A program made the translations under genes and the position numbers. The notes under the pieces are model-generated. The model was given only the letters and a program-made list of their open reading frames with translations. It was not told where the DNA came from and made no database searches. From Gadus chalcogrammus (taxonomy: Eukaryota > Chordata > Actinopteri > Gadiformes > Gadidae), in assembly GCF_026213295.1 (NCBI RefSeq), contig NC_079418.1:6848061-6912060 (forward strand): a stretch of DNA of 64,000 bases, given 5' to 3'. Position 1 is the first letter of the stretch. Each line of letters begins with the position of its first letter. This document shows positions 10,911 through 38,200 of this stretch, piece after piece.

Positions 10911-13900
10911 ATGTGTCGTACTTCACTCATTGTCAGGATTTCCATCCGTAGACGGCGTTACCATAGCTCCTCTGCTCGGTGCAGTAACCCGTCTAATCTG
11001 TGCCATCCACCTACCCTTGCTTACAATGACCTTGAGGTGATGGGAGGTCTCTGCAACTGCCAATCGGCGGTCAAGAAGGCGGACTCGATTTCAGCCTACA
11101 TGACCCTTCACTTCCTGGCCCTGACTTGGATCACCCCAGAGAACTCTGCTACTCCTGCTGCCCTCTCCACTGTCTACTCATTCTCGCACACCCCTAGACC
11201 ATCTGGGCGAGGAGGAGGGACCGGACTGCTCATCTTGCCCATGTGGTCCTACCAGGTCCTTCCACTAGAACACAGATCTGAGTTTGAACTCCACGCTGTC
11301 ACTGTCACCCTTCCTATCAAGCTCTATTGTGGTGATCTACCGTCCTCCTGGTCCTCTCCGTGTCTTCTACGACGAGATGGATGCCCTCCTCAGCTGCTTT
11401 CCTGAGGATGGCACACCACTCGTTATCCTCGGCGACTTCAACATCCTGCCAGAAAGGTTGCACTCACCTGAACTGACCAATTTGTTTGCCGCCTTTGATT
11501 TAACACTATCCCCTTCTCCTCCCACACACAGGGCCGGGAACCAGCTTGACCTAATATTCACTAGGTCCTGCGGCACCTCTGCTCTCTCCGTTACCCCGCT
11601 CCCCGTGTCTGACCATCACTTTGTTGATTTTTCTCTCCCCCTCCTCTCTAGTCCCCACATTGTCACCACCCGCCGTAACCTCAAATCCCTCTCTCCCTCT
11701 ACGTTTGTCTCTATTGTTCTCTCTTCAATACCTTCTATCGAACGATTCTCTCAACTATCTACAGAGGAATCTTCAGACACTCTGCTATCCTCCCTCTCCT
11801 CCTCCTTGGATTCCCTCTGTCCCTTCCACTCCAAACCAGCGCGATCCTCACCCCCCCTCCTGTCCGAACCTCTGCAGACTTGTAGAACAAAGTTGTGGGC
11901 AGCTGAGAGGAAATGGAAGAGATCAGACTTTCTTAATGATCTATCTCAAAATCTTTTCCTTCTTTCTGATTTCACCTCCACTGTGTCAACAACCAAATCT
12001 GCCTTCTACCGGACCAAAATCCACTCCTCCGCCTCAAACCCCAGGAAACTGTTTTCCCTGTTCTCGTCCCTCCCCAACCCTCCCTCACCCCCACCTCCTT
12101 CCTGCCTCACTGCTGATGACTTTGTTACCTACTTTACCCAGAAAGTAAATCACATTAGCTCCTCTTTTATCCCTGCCTCCATCCTCCCTCCTCCCATCCC
12201 CTCCTCTGTCTTTACCCAATTTATCCCTCACCTCTGACGAGGTCAACAGAATAATAACATCTAACCATGCCACCACCTGCCCCCTTGACGCTATCCCCTC
12301 CTCTCTCCTCCAGGATGTCTCATGCGACACACTGCCATTTCTCACCTCACTTATCAACTCCTCCCTCACTTCAGGCATTGTTCCAGCATCTTGCAAGACT
12401 GCCAGAATAAAGCCTCTCCTCAAAAAACCAACTCTTAATACCACGACATCCAGAACTACAGACTGGTATCTCTTCTTTCATTCCTCTCTAAAACACTGGA
12501 ACGTGCCAATGCAAACCAACTGTCCTCCTATCTCTCATCTAACAACCTGCTTGACCCTCACCAGTCAGGCTTCAAGAAGGCACACTCCACTGAGACGGCT
12601 CTCCTCGCGGTGACTGAGTCCCTCCGTGCTGCCAGAGCCTCGTCCCTCTCATCGGTTCTCATTCTCTTCGACCTGTCCGCAGCATTTGTCACTGTGAACC
12701 ACCAGATCCTCCTTGTCACTCTTGCCGAACTTGTTTACAGCCATGTCTTACAGACCTGCAGACATGTCCAATTTCCACCTATTGTATTACAAATTTACTT
12801 GGCCTAAGGTAACTCCCACTCCCTACCCACAATGAAAACGTTCCCTATAAGAATCTTGTTCATCCATTGTCTCGAGGAATGTATCCTTGGTAACTTTGCT
12901 GCCAGTACTTTTCCCATGATCATGCTTTAAGATTAAATCAAATATTTCGCTGTCCGACGTGTCCGCGAGAGAACTTTCTCTTCATCAACATCCTACCTGA
13001 TTAACCGCATCTATCAAGTGACATGGAATGGCTCCCTGTCCAAACCTTGCACGCTTGAAACTGGTGTCCCTCAAGGCTCTGTACTGGGGCCTCTTCTGTT
13101 CTACCTCTATACCAGATCTCTGGGCTCTGTAATTACATCACACGGCTTTTCCTATCACTGCTATGCTGACGACACTCAGCTATTTCTCTCTATCCCCTCA
13201 TCTGATAAAGCCGTGATTGCAACACGCATATCAGAATGTCTGGCGGACGTCAGCACCTGGACAACTGCCAATCACCTGAGGCTTAACCTCAACAAAACCG
13301 AGCTCCTCCTAATCCCAGGGAAAGATTGCCCACACATGGACTTACTGGTCACCATTGAGAACATCACTGTATCTCCTTCTCCAACTGCCAGAAACCTCGG
13401 TGTGGTATTGGACAATCATTTATGCTGCACCGCAAACATCACTGCGGTGGCCCGATCCTGCAGATTTTCACTTTACAACATCCGCAGAATCCGGCCCTTC
13501 CTCACAAGGGAAGCAGCTCAGCTTCTAGTCCAATCACTGGTCATTTTCCGCCTCGACTACTGCAACTCACTCCTGGCTGGACTTCCTGCCTCTGCGATTA
13601 AACCCTTGCAGCGCATCCAGAATGCGGCAGCGCGCCTCGTGTTCAACCTACCGAAGTTCTCCCATGTGACCCCCCTCTTCCGGGACCTCCACTGGCTCCC
13701 TGTAGTAGCTCGCATCAAATTTAAGACGATGTACTGGCATATAAGGCAGTCGATGAAACTGCCCCTGCCTACCTCCAAGCATTGGTAAAGCCACACACCC
13801 CAGCTCGATCCTTCCGTTCAACTACCTCAGCTGGACCTCTGGTACCGCCATCGCTAAGAGCTAGCAAAGGTTGATCAGCAAAGTCACAACTTTTCTCGGT

Positions 13901-13995
13901 TTTGGGACCTCAGTGGTGGAACGAGCTCCCTGCCGTTCTCAGGACCGCAGTCGCTCACTATCTTCCGAAAAAGACTCAAGACTCACCTGTTCAGA
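10911..13995 (+). pseudogene. Endonuclease / reverse transcriptase pseudogene of the L2-like LINE
   Basis: The frames 10911-11405, 11284-12237, 12610-12807 and 13018-13788 are successive pieces of one polyprotein. Visible endonuclease motifs are TWITPEN (the TETW region), VVIYRPPG, VILGDFNI and SDHHFVDF. Visible reverse transcriptase motifs are ILFDLSAAF (motif A), [13 protein letters not shown] (motif B) and CYADDTQLF (motif C, with both catalytic aspartates). The C-terminal landmarks [22 protein letters not shown] and LHWLPV follow. Frame changes occur near 11300 and 12240, an insertion near 12732, and a stop after 13788, with further C-terminal similarity (WWNELPA) to about 13995. The element cannot make an intact protein. 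The family resembles the intact element at 40774-43914 but is a different lineage. Confidence 0.9.
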
Positions 13996-14240
13996 GTCCA
14001 CCTCGACTCTGCATAGCCACCCTCCCCCTTCTGGCCACCATTGTACATTGTATTGTATTATAGTACTTTATTGTGTAGCAACTGCAGTAGCTGCTATCAT
14101 TGCTGTAACACAGGGAATTGGTTAGCCTAGCGATTGTTGTACTTGCACTTGATTCTGTGAACATCCTTACTGTACCGACAGCGATATATTGTTGCACTTT
14201 TTATGACCAATGTACTTATTGTAAATGCCCTAAATGTAAA
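10911..14240 (+). mobile_element. L2-like LINE, decayed
   Basis: Non-LTR retrotransposon remains in plus orientation: an apurinic-type endonuclease region, then reverse transcriptase, then a C-terminal region. The 3' tail reads GAACATCCTTACTGTACCGA and ends in AATGCCCTAAATGTAAATGT. The same tail recurs alone at 26960-27205 and 61705-61845. The reading frame is broken in several places, and about 260 bp of foreign DNA lies inside the reverse transcriptase (about 12732-12990). Confidence 0.9.
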
Positions 14241-14337
14241 TGTATTGGCAAAACCGGTTGTAATTTTTTATTTTGAGACGGCAGGGGGTGTTGTTGCAGC
14301 TAATTGTAACTAATAAAGTAACTTGTAATCTAACTTA

Positions 14338-14890
14338 GGGTGCACTCACACTAGGCCATCTGGCCGTGGCCGTGGCCGTTTTCACACCCAACCGTGCTCA
14401 AAACTGCCAGTGTGAGTGTAGCCACTCTGGCCAGGCCAGACCAACTTGGCCACTTCGGAGGTGTACTGCTACGGTACGGGCCGCCGCGGTACAGATGCTA
14501 ATGAGCCGACACACCCACGGCTACGCAACCTGAGCTGGATGACGTATAGTCCATGCGACGACCATGGACATAATAAAGGCGACAAGCCTTCTTTCCCATT
14601 AAATGGTAAACATGGCGTGAAGCGGTTCAACTGTTGGTTCACGTTGGTCCCATAGAGAAGTCGAGTGTCTGTTAGCTATTTGGGCAGACGATGCTATTCA
14701 GGCACAGTTGGAGAAGACCCACAAGAATTCCGATGTATTTGGGAGAATCCACGAATCAATAACTTTATTATGGTCCATGCAGCGGACGCTTGGTGATGAC
14801 GTGTTACGACATGATGACGTATGTACAAGAGCCTACCGTGGCCAGGCCACAGTCGCGACGGCCAACGGCCACGCGACTGTAAGTGCACCC
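14338..14890. mobile_element. Harbinger-like MITE
   Basis: The ends GGGTGCACTCACA and TGTAAGTGCACCC are imperfect inverted repeats. The element is flanked by a TTA triplet on both sides (14335-14337 and 14891-14893), the target preference of PIF/Harbinger elements. The right end is doubled (a second GTGCACCCTTA reaches 14905), so the end could also be 14902. Both subterminal regions contain GTGGCC-type repeats. Non-coding. Confidence 0.7.
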
Positions 14891-15005
14891 TTAAGTGCAC
14901 CCTTAGTTACTTTAAAACCAAGTAATCAGTAAAGTAACTAAGTTACTATTTTAAGGAATAACCAGTAATCAGTAATCTGATTACTTTTTCAAGGTAACTG
15001 TGCCA

Positions 15006-16510
15006 ACGCTGGGTAACCAAATATTAAAGTGACTTAACCTTGTAAAATTTCCCACATTCTTAACGGATCAAGCACAATACCCTCGTTTAACCACAGATTG
15101 CGCTGTTCCGGAGGTGTCTTTTGAGTGAATCTCGAAATAAAATACAAATGATATTCTACAATAAAAAACAAGTACAAAAAAACGAGTTCTATAGTTTTAT
15201 TCAAAGGGACAAATATTAGAACTTTCAATTGTAATAAAGTCGCAAATAACCAACAACGGAATGCGTCCGATGTGAAAAAGAATATCTTTTCTATAAATTC
15301 CCCCAGTAACATTAACGAAATAGCTCGACTTTTGTCAGGACAATTCATGGATTCCGTCGCTCATCGAAGGGCAAACCGCTGAGTTACGGGAAGGGTAAAA
15401 AAAAAGTGAAAGGGTTCGATAATATAACAAGCAGCACTCGCGTCAAAGTATTTATAGTTGCGTACACTGATCTCCGGTTTCTTTTAATTCGACACTTGGA
15501 TGCGTTGGGGGAGGCTGCATTATTGATGAGCGCTAATGGCGCCGCGCTAACACCGTAGCTGCTATTGATTAGTTTTTTTTTGCGCTGAACCATCACATTG
15601 CAATGAAAGTAAGTCGATTTAATTCATTAAGTAATTATTTTAAGTAGTTGAAATTAGTCAGTAGTTTAATTTATAAAGCACATTTACACGCAGCATAAAC
15701 TGACCAATGTGCTGTAGAGTGGATAACTAAAAAGAAAAATACAAAAAAAACATTGGAACGATAATCATAATTAAAATACAGAAAATTATACCCCAAACAC
15801 TCTTTGAATGTTCCGGGTATTTCAAACAACCGTACAACTTTAAAACGTGTGGTTTTGTAATTTGTGCAAAGTTTCCATGGAATTTTACCCCAGCACTAGT
15901 CGCTAGTCGAGAGCTTGAGAAAAACGTATTATTGCAAAACTGATCACTGATCACTATTCTGCAAAACTGATCACCAGAACACAAAACTCGGAACTGGAGT
16001 ATATTACCGGAGCCGCCTGTTATTATGTAGAGCTCTTTGAGAAGGAGTAGAAGGAGTAAGAGGTAGAGGAGGAGGAGGTGGAGAAGGAGAGGGAGGAGGG
16101 AGAGGAGTTCTAGAGTCGCATCTTGAGTACAGTCGTCAATGCGCTTGCGGTAAAGACAGAAACCCACCGCCTTTGCCATAAAAACATTTCACAATTTATT
16201 TCAAGTGAAACAATCTTTCCAAACAAATGAAAACAGAAGAGTGGTGAACGCGTCATAGGACATGCAAACACCCCGACAAAATGGCCAAAAAAAGGGGCTG
16301 TGACCACTCTTTATAGATTGCCACCAAATGGTACTCAGGTGCACCAACCAGTAACACAGATAACACCAGTGCCACCAGTAACACCAGTGGCACCAGTAAC
16401 ACCAGTGCCAACAGTGCCACAACCAGCAGGAAATGTCTTCGTTTGATCCAATGGAGCGGTTTATTTCACCCGCCCGCCCCCCGCTCCCCCATCATCCATA
16501 ACACACTTAA
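15006..16510. other. AT-rich spacer downstream of slx9
   Basis: No exon recognised. It holds a purine-rich GGA patch (16035-16110) and a short tandem of CACCAGTAACACCAGTG-type units (about 16340-16425). Confidence 0.5.
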
Positions 16511-17268
16511 AAGGACAATTCCGGTATTTTGAACATTGAGCTCCCTTTTTGGTTTGTCTAGGATGAAACAGAGTGGTTAACACCAACATTTTGAATATTG
16601 GTCCTGTTTCGAGTATTTCACTAATTTCGAATTGCCCCTGCCTGCTTCACAATGGCTGGCTATGGGCATTCAAAAACATCCCTAAATATTCGTTTTCAGA
16701 AATGTGAAACTCATCGAGTTGTTAGTGGTGTTCGTTGATGTTCCTAATCAAGTATCGTAGCGAAATACATCGAAATACGTTTCTCTTGTTTTATTTGGCA
16801 TTTTGTAAATCTGCATTTTGTAAATGAAACGGAAACCGGACCGGAAACGGAAAGGAGGTTGCTTGTAGTCTTTTCGCTCAGTTCTAGCCTTACTGTTGAT
16901 ACGGAGAACCAAACGAAAAGACTAAAACCAACCTAAACTTCCGTTTGTTGTTTTTCCGGTTCCGGTCCAGTTTCCGTTTCATTTTCAAAATGCCAAATAA
17001 AACACGACAGAAACTGTATTTCACTACGATACTTGATAAGGAACATCAACAAACACCACTACGACTTGATGAGTTTCACATTTCTGAAAACAAACATTTA
17101 GGGGTGTTTTTGAATGCCCATAGCCAGCCATTGTGAAGCAGGCAGGGGCGATTCGAAATGATCACTCGAGACAGGACCGATATTCAAAATTTCGGTGTTA
17201 ACTACTCTATTTCATCCTAGACAAACCAGAAAGGGGGCTTAATGTTAAAAATATCGGAATGTACTTTA
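16511..17268. mobile_element. Long palindromic (foldback) element
   Basis: The left arm (about 16511-16890) and right arm (about 16893-17268) are inverted copies of each other over roughly 375 bp each. They meet near a short centre around 16890. Terminal sequences are ACAATTCCGGTATTTTGAAC on the left and, as reverse complement, ACATTCCGATATTTTTAAC on the right. The arms share blocks such as GGTTTGTCTAGGATGAAA and CACAATGGCTGGCTATGGGC. It has no coding capacity. It lies just downstream of the slx9 stop. Part of its right arm was carried along in the duplication at 5499-6273. Confidence 0.85.
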
Positions 17269-17634
17269 ATAAACATCTGAGAATTTGTCGTCCGGGAGCG
17301 TCGCAAACTTCCGGTTCTGGGATTCGAATCCCCATCGAACGCCAGAAACATGGAGGAGTGTGTGTGTGTGTGGGTTACCATGTGTGTAGTTTGGCCAGTG
17401 TCCGAAGTGTGTGCGAACGTAGGACCGTGTGTGTGTGTGTGTGTGTGTTTGATCCTCACTTTGATTCTATGAAAGGGGGATGGGTTGGACAGAACTATGT
17501 GTGTGTGCGGTCGCTCGCGTGCGTGTGTCTGCGTCAGCCTGTTTCTGAGGCCTGTGTGTGTTTGTTCCTTGTTTCAAGTCTATGGGGGGGGCTAGACAGT
17601 CTTGCCCCGGTCCACACCCCCGGGGGGGGGCGTC

Positions 17635-32705
<15,071 letters not shown>

Positions 32706-33390
32706 GGTTGTGCTGTTTAAATACGAGCGTTATGCGTTGTTTAAGCTGTAAGAGATACAAAGGAAACAGCGTGTAGCCTTCACATCAACAACAAACGTGC
32801 CCCGGTGCGCCCGACTAATAGCTCCGGCGGGGGAGGGGAGATACGCGGTGTTTGGTTCCTCCTCCGTTTGTTTTGGTCCGACTTGCGTTGGTATGAAACC
32901 CTAAATGTCTTGTGAATATCTAATCAATTGTAAATGTATTGTAAATGTCTAAATGTCTTGTAAATTTATTCTTATAATGTTTGAGTGTTGAATGTTTTTC
33001 CCTACAACAATATATATTGCAATATATATATATTTTGCACTATTATAATATATCATCAATGTATATGTTGCTGCTACTACTGACCGTTTTTTGCCCTCTT
33101 ATATTTTATATTTAATTTTTAAACGAATAAATATCTTTATCTGTTGTGTGTGTGCACTTTCTCTCTTTCCCCGTGGGATAGTGAGACAAGGTGTTTAGAT
33201 TCCTTTGTATGCGTTGTGTTTGTTACATATGAAGAAATTGATGATAAGCTGACTTCGCATATAAACTGTAAATTGAACGTGAATGTGTAAAGGGGTGTCA
33301 GACGATGTTTGGTTCCGCCTTGTTGGTATTTTGGTCAGCATAATTTTTTCTTCTTCTGAATACTGGTGGTTAAATATATCATACAATATA
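32706..33390 (-). promoter_or_regulatory. Probable slx9 promoter region and flank
   Basis: Immediately upstream of the ATG the sequence is moderately GC-rich to about 32890 (GCTCCGGCGGGGGAGGGG near 32830), then becomes AT-rich. No TATA box was assigned. Placement rests only on being upstream of exon 1. Confidence 0.35.
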
Positions 33391-33392
33391 CC

Positions 33393-33466
33393 ACACGCGC
33401 GCACACACACACACGCACACACACACGCACACACACACACAGCATAAAAGAGAGGCTTCTTGAAAA

Positions 33467-33510
<44 letters not shown>

Positions 33511-33600
33511 CACACACGCACACAAACACACACACACACAGCATAAAAGAGAGGCTTCTTAAAAAGACACACACACACACACACACACGCACGCACTCAT
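33393..33600. repeat. AC array with two copies of a unique 28-bp insert
   Basis: AC runs are interrupted by AGCATAAAAGAGAGGCTTCT plus TGAAAAGA at about 33440, and by the same block (one difference) at about 33540. So a unit of AC repeat plus insert has been duplicated. Confidence 0.9.
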
Positions 33601-33637
33601 GAATATGAGACACAATCAATGATCACAATTTGTATTT

Positions 33638-35171
33638 TTTATTTCTACTACCACAATCTATAAACGATACGAATCGATACAGGCCCTTACAAAAATAGTC
33701 TGCTTCTTCTTCTTAACACAAAATGTACACAAGCAGGAAGCATTTACAAGCCGGACGCGATGACAAACACGTTATATGTTTATAAAACACGATAATTCTG
33801 AAAATAGATCACCATACGACTCATCGCATTCACATAAGAAGCTCTTATGTCGGAGCACAGATATATATCCATAAACTGTAGATATAGGCATAAATATATA
33901 CTTAGGGGTCGCTTAAAAGATACATACAGGAAACCATGCTGTTACATTTTCAACATATATCCACAATAGGCCTGTCCGTTTTTTTTATCTTTTTGCGTTT
34001 TTTATTTTTTTTACCATGCTAATTTGAATCTGTGATCTAGCCTCCTGTTAAGTGCTACGGTCTGGTTACGGAAAAAATACTGAGCATAATTTCGAAAGTG
34101 TGATGGAAAGATGATGGTGGCACATTCTTATGATCATGTAATCGTATGACACAAAACGAAAAATAAGAAATAACTAGCTAGGTAAAACGCATTTACAGCG
34201 CTCCGATAAAACTCGACAATTGTACGACACACTTTTGGTTATGAAGCAAAAACAACGACAATCTATAGTGCACATGCCTCTTCTATTAGAACGTCCCTCA
34301 CTACTCACAATCAATGCGAATAGAAAATATTTCATAAAAGTACATTTCGATGGTTCGCACAAATTTTCTTGCTATAAGGAAATACGAACAAAAATATAAA
34401 CACACCATTATCTGCTATATCTCCAATTTGTGCCTCTAAACGATAAATAAACAAAAATAATGCATTTGGCTAAGTATGTCTTCACATCAACTCAAGCAAC
34501 ACTCAATACTGTTATTGTTTCTGGGAAAAATACTGTTTCTATACAGTACTGAACTACGCCTCATAACACACTCTCTACACACTTCAGAATTGTGTTATAT
34601 TAATGTTAATATGATCGTCAAATATTGAAACCTATATTATTTTAACTGTTTCAATATTACAGTACAATACTGTAAAAATACTGTATTGTAAGAACACAAT
34701 AACTTGGTAGCTGAGGAAAATGTTGGTTGTATTTTAACGTATAATGTATAAATATACATAGATTAAAGTTAGGTTCTCCAATAACTATTCAATTAAACTA
34801 ACTAATGTATGGAAAGAGAGAGAGACAGCAGAAAAGAGGAGAAGATTTTGAAACTAAACAAAAAATGTTCTGCTCTTGCTCTCCCTGTGTTCCTCACCAA
34901 TGAGAAGTGTTGCCCCTGTGATTGACAGGAAACATCGACTCCCCCAACCAATCAGGGAGGAGGATACCCCGATTGTTCCGAAATTAGCCCGAAGCGGCCT
35001 TAAATTAAAATTCAGAAAACTCGTACAGATCGATGTGTATGTGTGTGATGTTGGATTGTATGTTTTCCTTGTGTGGCTTCATTGTGTGTCTCGAAATATG
35101 TGTTGTCTGACTGTGCCCCGCCTTCCTGAACTTTCTGGATGGATGGAGCCAACATGGCCGCCGTGAGGCGT
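33638..35171 (-). other. Probable 3' UTR of the phospholipase C gene
   Basis: About 1.5 kb of AT-rich DNA without recognisable mobile elements follows the stop at 35172. An AATAAA signal on the minus strand lies at 33643-33638. The extent is inferred; other AATAAA-like hexamers exist. Confidence 0.4.
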
Positions 35172-35263
35172 TCATGCCAGCTCCGTGATCCTGACGTGCA
35201 CGAACAGGGAGGCAGGGGGGATCCTCGTCCCGTCTCGAGACAGCAGATGAATGTGCCGGTAAC
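35172..35263 (-). CDS. plcd: PLC-delta last coding exon
   Basis: The acceptor CCCCCCAG at 35264 is formed by the start of the adjacent purine repeat. The exon completes the split GG|T codon and reads [20 protein letters not shown], then VHVRITELA and TGA (35172-35174). This is the final pair of C2 strands, ending at the usual place for the family. Confidence 0.92.
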
Positions 35264-38200
35264 CTGGGGGGAGGGAGGGAGGGAGAGGGAGGGAGTGGGA
35301 GGAAGAGAGAGGGGCGAGAGGAGGAGCGACAGGGAGGGAGAGAGGGTGGGAGGGAAAGAGAGACGGGAGGGAGGGGAGAGAGGGGGGGAGGGGGAGAGAG
35401 AGGAGGGAGGGAGGGAGGGGAGAGAGGGGGAAGAGAGGGAGGGAGGGAAAGGGGAGGGAGAGTGGGACGGAGGAGAGGGGAAAGAGGAGGAAGGGAGTGA
35501 GGGGAGGGAGGGAGGGAGGGAGGGAGAGAGTGTGAGGGGAGGGAGGTTGGGTGAGAGTGAGGGGAGAGAGGGAGAGGGAGAGGGAGAGGGGAGACAGGAG
35601 GGAGGGAGAGAGTGATGGAGGGGAGTGAGTGGAGAGAGGGAGGTGAGGGAGAGAGGGGAAAGAGGGAGGAAGCGGGAGAGAGGGAGAGAGGGAGACAGTG
35701 AATAAAAAACTTTTTTCTAAATGATGTTATGGTACGCACATTGTACGCACCCACCTCTATTGTGCCAGGTATGAGTATGATTAGCAATCACAAGCCGTTT
35801 GAAATTCGGCTTTCAGTGACATCACAGGTGGGTGTGTCCACCTAGATGTATGCTGGATAGATGAGCAGCGTTTGCTACAGTCCACTGGGTATGCTGGTAG
35901 ACTGATCTATCCAGCACACGTCTAGATGGACACAAAACACTTATGTTGTTCCTAAAACACAGGAAGTGGTCGTTTTTTGAATGGCTTGTGATTGCTAATC
36001 ACACTCACACCTGGGGGTTTAATAGGGGCCCTTTTAGGTACCATGTTTCATTTCTGTCATTCGGTGACTCTCTATCAAAACAACTAGGGGCGGCAGGAGC
36101 TCAGGAGGTAGAGATCAACTTGTAACCGGAAGGTTGCTAGTTCGATCCCCGGCGAGTGTCGAGGTGTCCCTGAGCGAGACGCCTGACCCTGACTGCTCCG
36201 GACCAGCTGGCTGTCGCCCAGAGGCGTCTACTCCGCCGCTGCTGTGTGCAGGTTTGAATGAATGAGTGAATGTGTGTGTGGACTGCTGTAAGTTGCTTGG
36301 ATAAAAGCGTCTGCTAAATGCCTTGAATGTAAATGTAATATACAGTGTAACGTCCTGACCTTGCTGGAGGCTGCAGAAGGGCAGTGTGTCTTTATGTTTC
36401 TGTGTTTGTGTCTCCATGTGTGCGTGTGTTTCTTTATGTGGGTGTGTGGGTCTTTATGTGTGTGTGTGTGTCTTTATGTGTGTCTTTATGTGTGTCTTTA
36501 TGTGTGTGTGTGTGTGTGTGTGTGTAACGTCCTCACCCTGCTGGAGGCTGCAGAAGGGCAGTGTGTACTGGCCCACAAAGTCGTTCCTGGAGGTCTTGTC
36601 GTAGTCCTCCACTACGAAGCGGACCAGGGCCAGCTCGGGGGTGTGGATGGTGAACCGCAGAGTGTCGTACCACACCGGGTTGAAGCCTGACCGTGGGGAC
36701 ACACAACGTTGAACACACAACGTTGAGCGTGTAACAGAGCAGTTGGGGATTTCATGTTTTCGTTCGGGAATTTACAGAGGGGTATTCCACGAACGGAGGT
36801 GTAACAAACACAGAGTTAACGCTGAACTCTAGGCTGATTGACCCTGTGCCAACTAAACCAGAGCTGTCGGTTCCACCGCACGGGTTATGCATTAGTTCAA
36901 TCAACACAGGGTTGGTTAACACAGGGTTGTGCACGTCCACGGCAAACCTATAAAGACGTGATGTATGGATCATGGAAACCCTGATCAAAATGGCTGCTTA
37001 TTTCAATGAAATGGAACTCCAGGTTCTCCTGGAGAGCTATGAGGAGGAGAAGGACATTATCACAAGAAAAGGGAACGCTAAAGCCTCTGCAAAGCCTGGC
37101 AGCGGATCGCTGACCGCGTAAATGCGTTAGTTACATGTCAAAGGCATGATCCTTAATATTTGAGCCATGAATCTATTAATATCCCAGTTAAGCATTCTTA
37201 ACGTTCCTACCACACAACCCCTTTCTTCTAAAGAATATGTACCCCGATGGCTCCCAAGCAGTCAGCGGATCAAGTAAAAATGAAGTATAAAAACATAGAA
37301 ACTGGTAAGCATTTAAATGTAAATAATTTAAATAAGCCCTTTTTTTTAAGCCAATCGTGAAAAGGCAGACAGTTGGCAGACTGGATCTGGCCCTCAAAAT
37401 TTCTTGGGGCTCAAGCGGGAGACATTCGCGGCCAACAATCCCTTTCTCCTCCATGTCGTGGTTCATGTTCTTGAGGGAGTCAAAGCCAAAGTTCCTTTCC
37501 CCAAATTCATTCTCAACCATGGCTGAGATAACCCTTACTACGAGTCTCGTTGTAGAAATACCAGAGACGAGAGTCCGATGTGTTATGCGCCATAACACCA
37601 AAAGCAGAACGGTTATCCAAATAACAAGGAAGTGTACAACACTTGTGTTACAGTCCTGGAGCTCTATATCTAAATAATATCATATAATACATAGATATCT
37701 ACGTATTCATATAATACATATTATCACGGCCAAAAGCTGTGTGCGCCTCCAGACGATATTATGAATCACAAACGACTTCGTCGGGTACTCCGACGTCTCT
37801 GGTTCTTCCACTTCCACATCAATCTGAAGTAGACTGAACCGCCCGCTGCCCACTGCCCGCTGCCAGCTGCCCGCTGCCGGCTGTCGGCTGCCGGCTGCCC
37901 GCTGCCGGGCGGTGGTGCTTCGCGGCCGTCGTCGCAGTTCATATACTCCAAGTAGTCAAAGCCAAAGTTCCTTTCCCCCAATTCCTTCTCAACCATGGCT
38001 GAGATAACCCCCACTACGGCCTCATTGTGGAAATACAAGAGATGTCAAAGAACCGACAGCAAAGACTTGCGTTTAATGACACACACACATGTGGCGCTCG
38101 GGTCGTGTCTCATTGGCGGGCCAAATTCTCTGGGCGGGAAAGGCAGAGAAAGGGGAGGAGCTTAGATCCTTTATGACGACATGTGGGACCACATTCCAAA

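Larger units (their letters stand above)
9912..15005. mobile_element. DNA element with GTTACT-rich ends, split by later insertions
   Basis: The left end (about 9912-10075) and the right end (about 14900-15005) are inverted relatives. Both are rich in GTTAC/GTAAC and TAATCAGATTA motifs. Each terminates in TGCC-AGTTAC-type sequence: GATGCCAGTTACTG on the left, and on the right the reverse complement of GGTAACTGTGCCAAC. Between them lie an L2-like LINE (10911-14240) and a MITE (14338-14890). I read this as an old cut-and-paste element that later received both. No transposase is left. The exact termini and target duplication were not resolved. Confidence 0.5.

Noticed and set aside
35005..35787. 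260-residue minus-strand frame rich in P, S and L
   Set aside because: It is the GGGA tract read in reverse. Only the short, different frame at 35263-35172 is a real exon.
37188..37601. 137-residue minus-strand frame as a host gene
   Set aside because: Its best-looking part (ISAMVE...GERNFGFD) is repeated at 37962 and is probably mobile-element derived. No splice sites or known family match were found.
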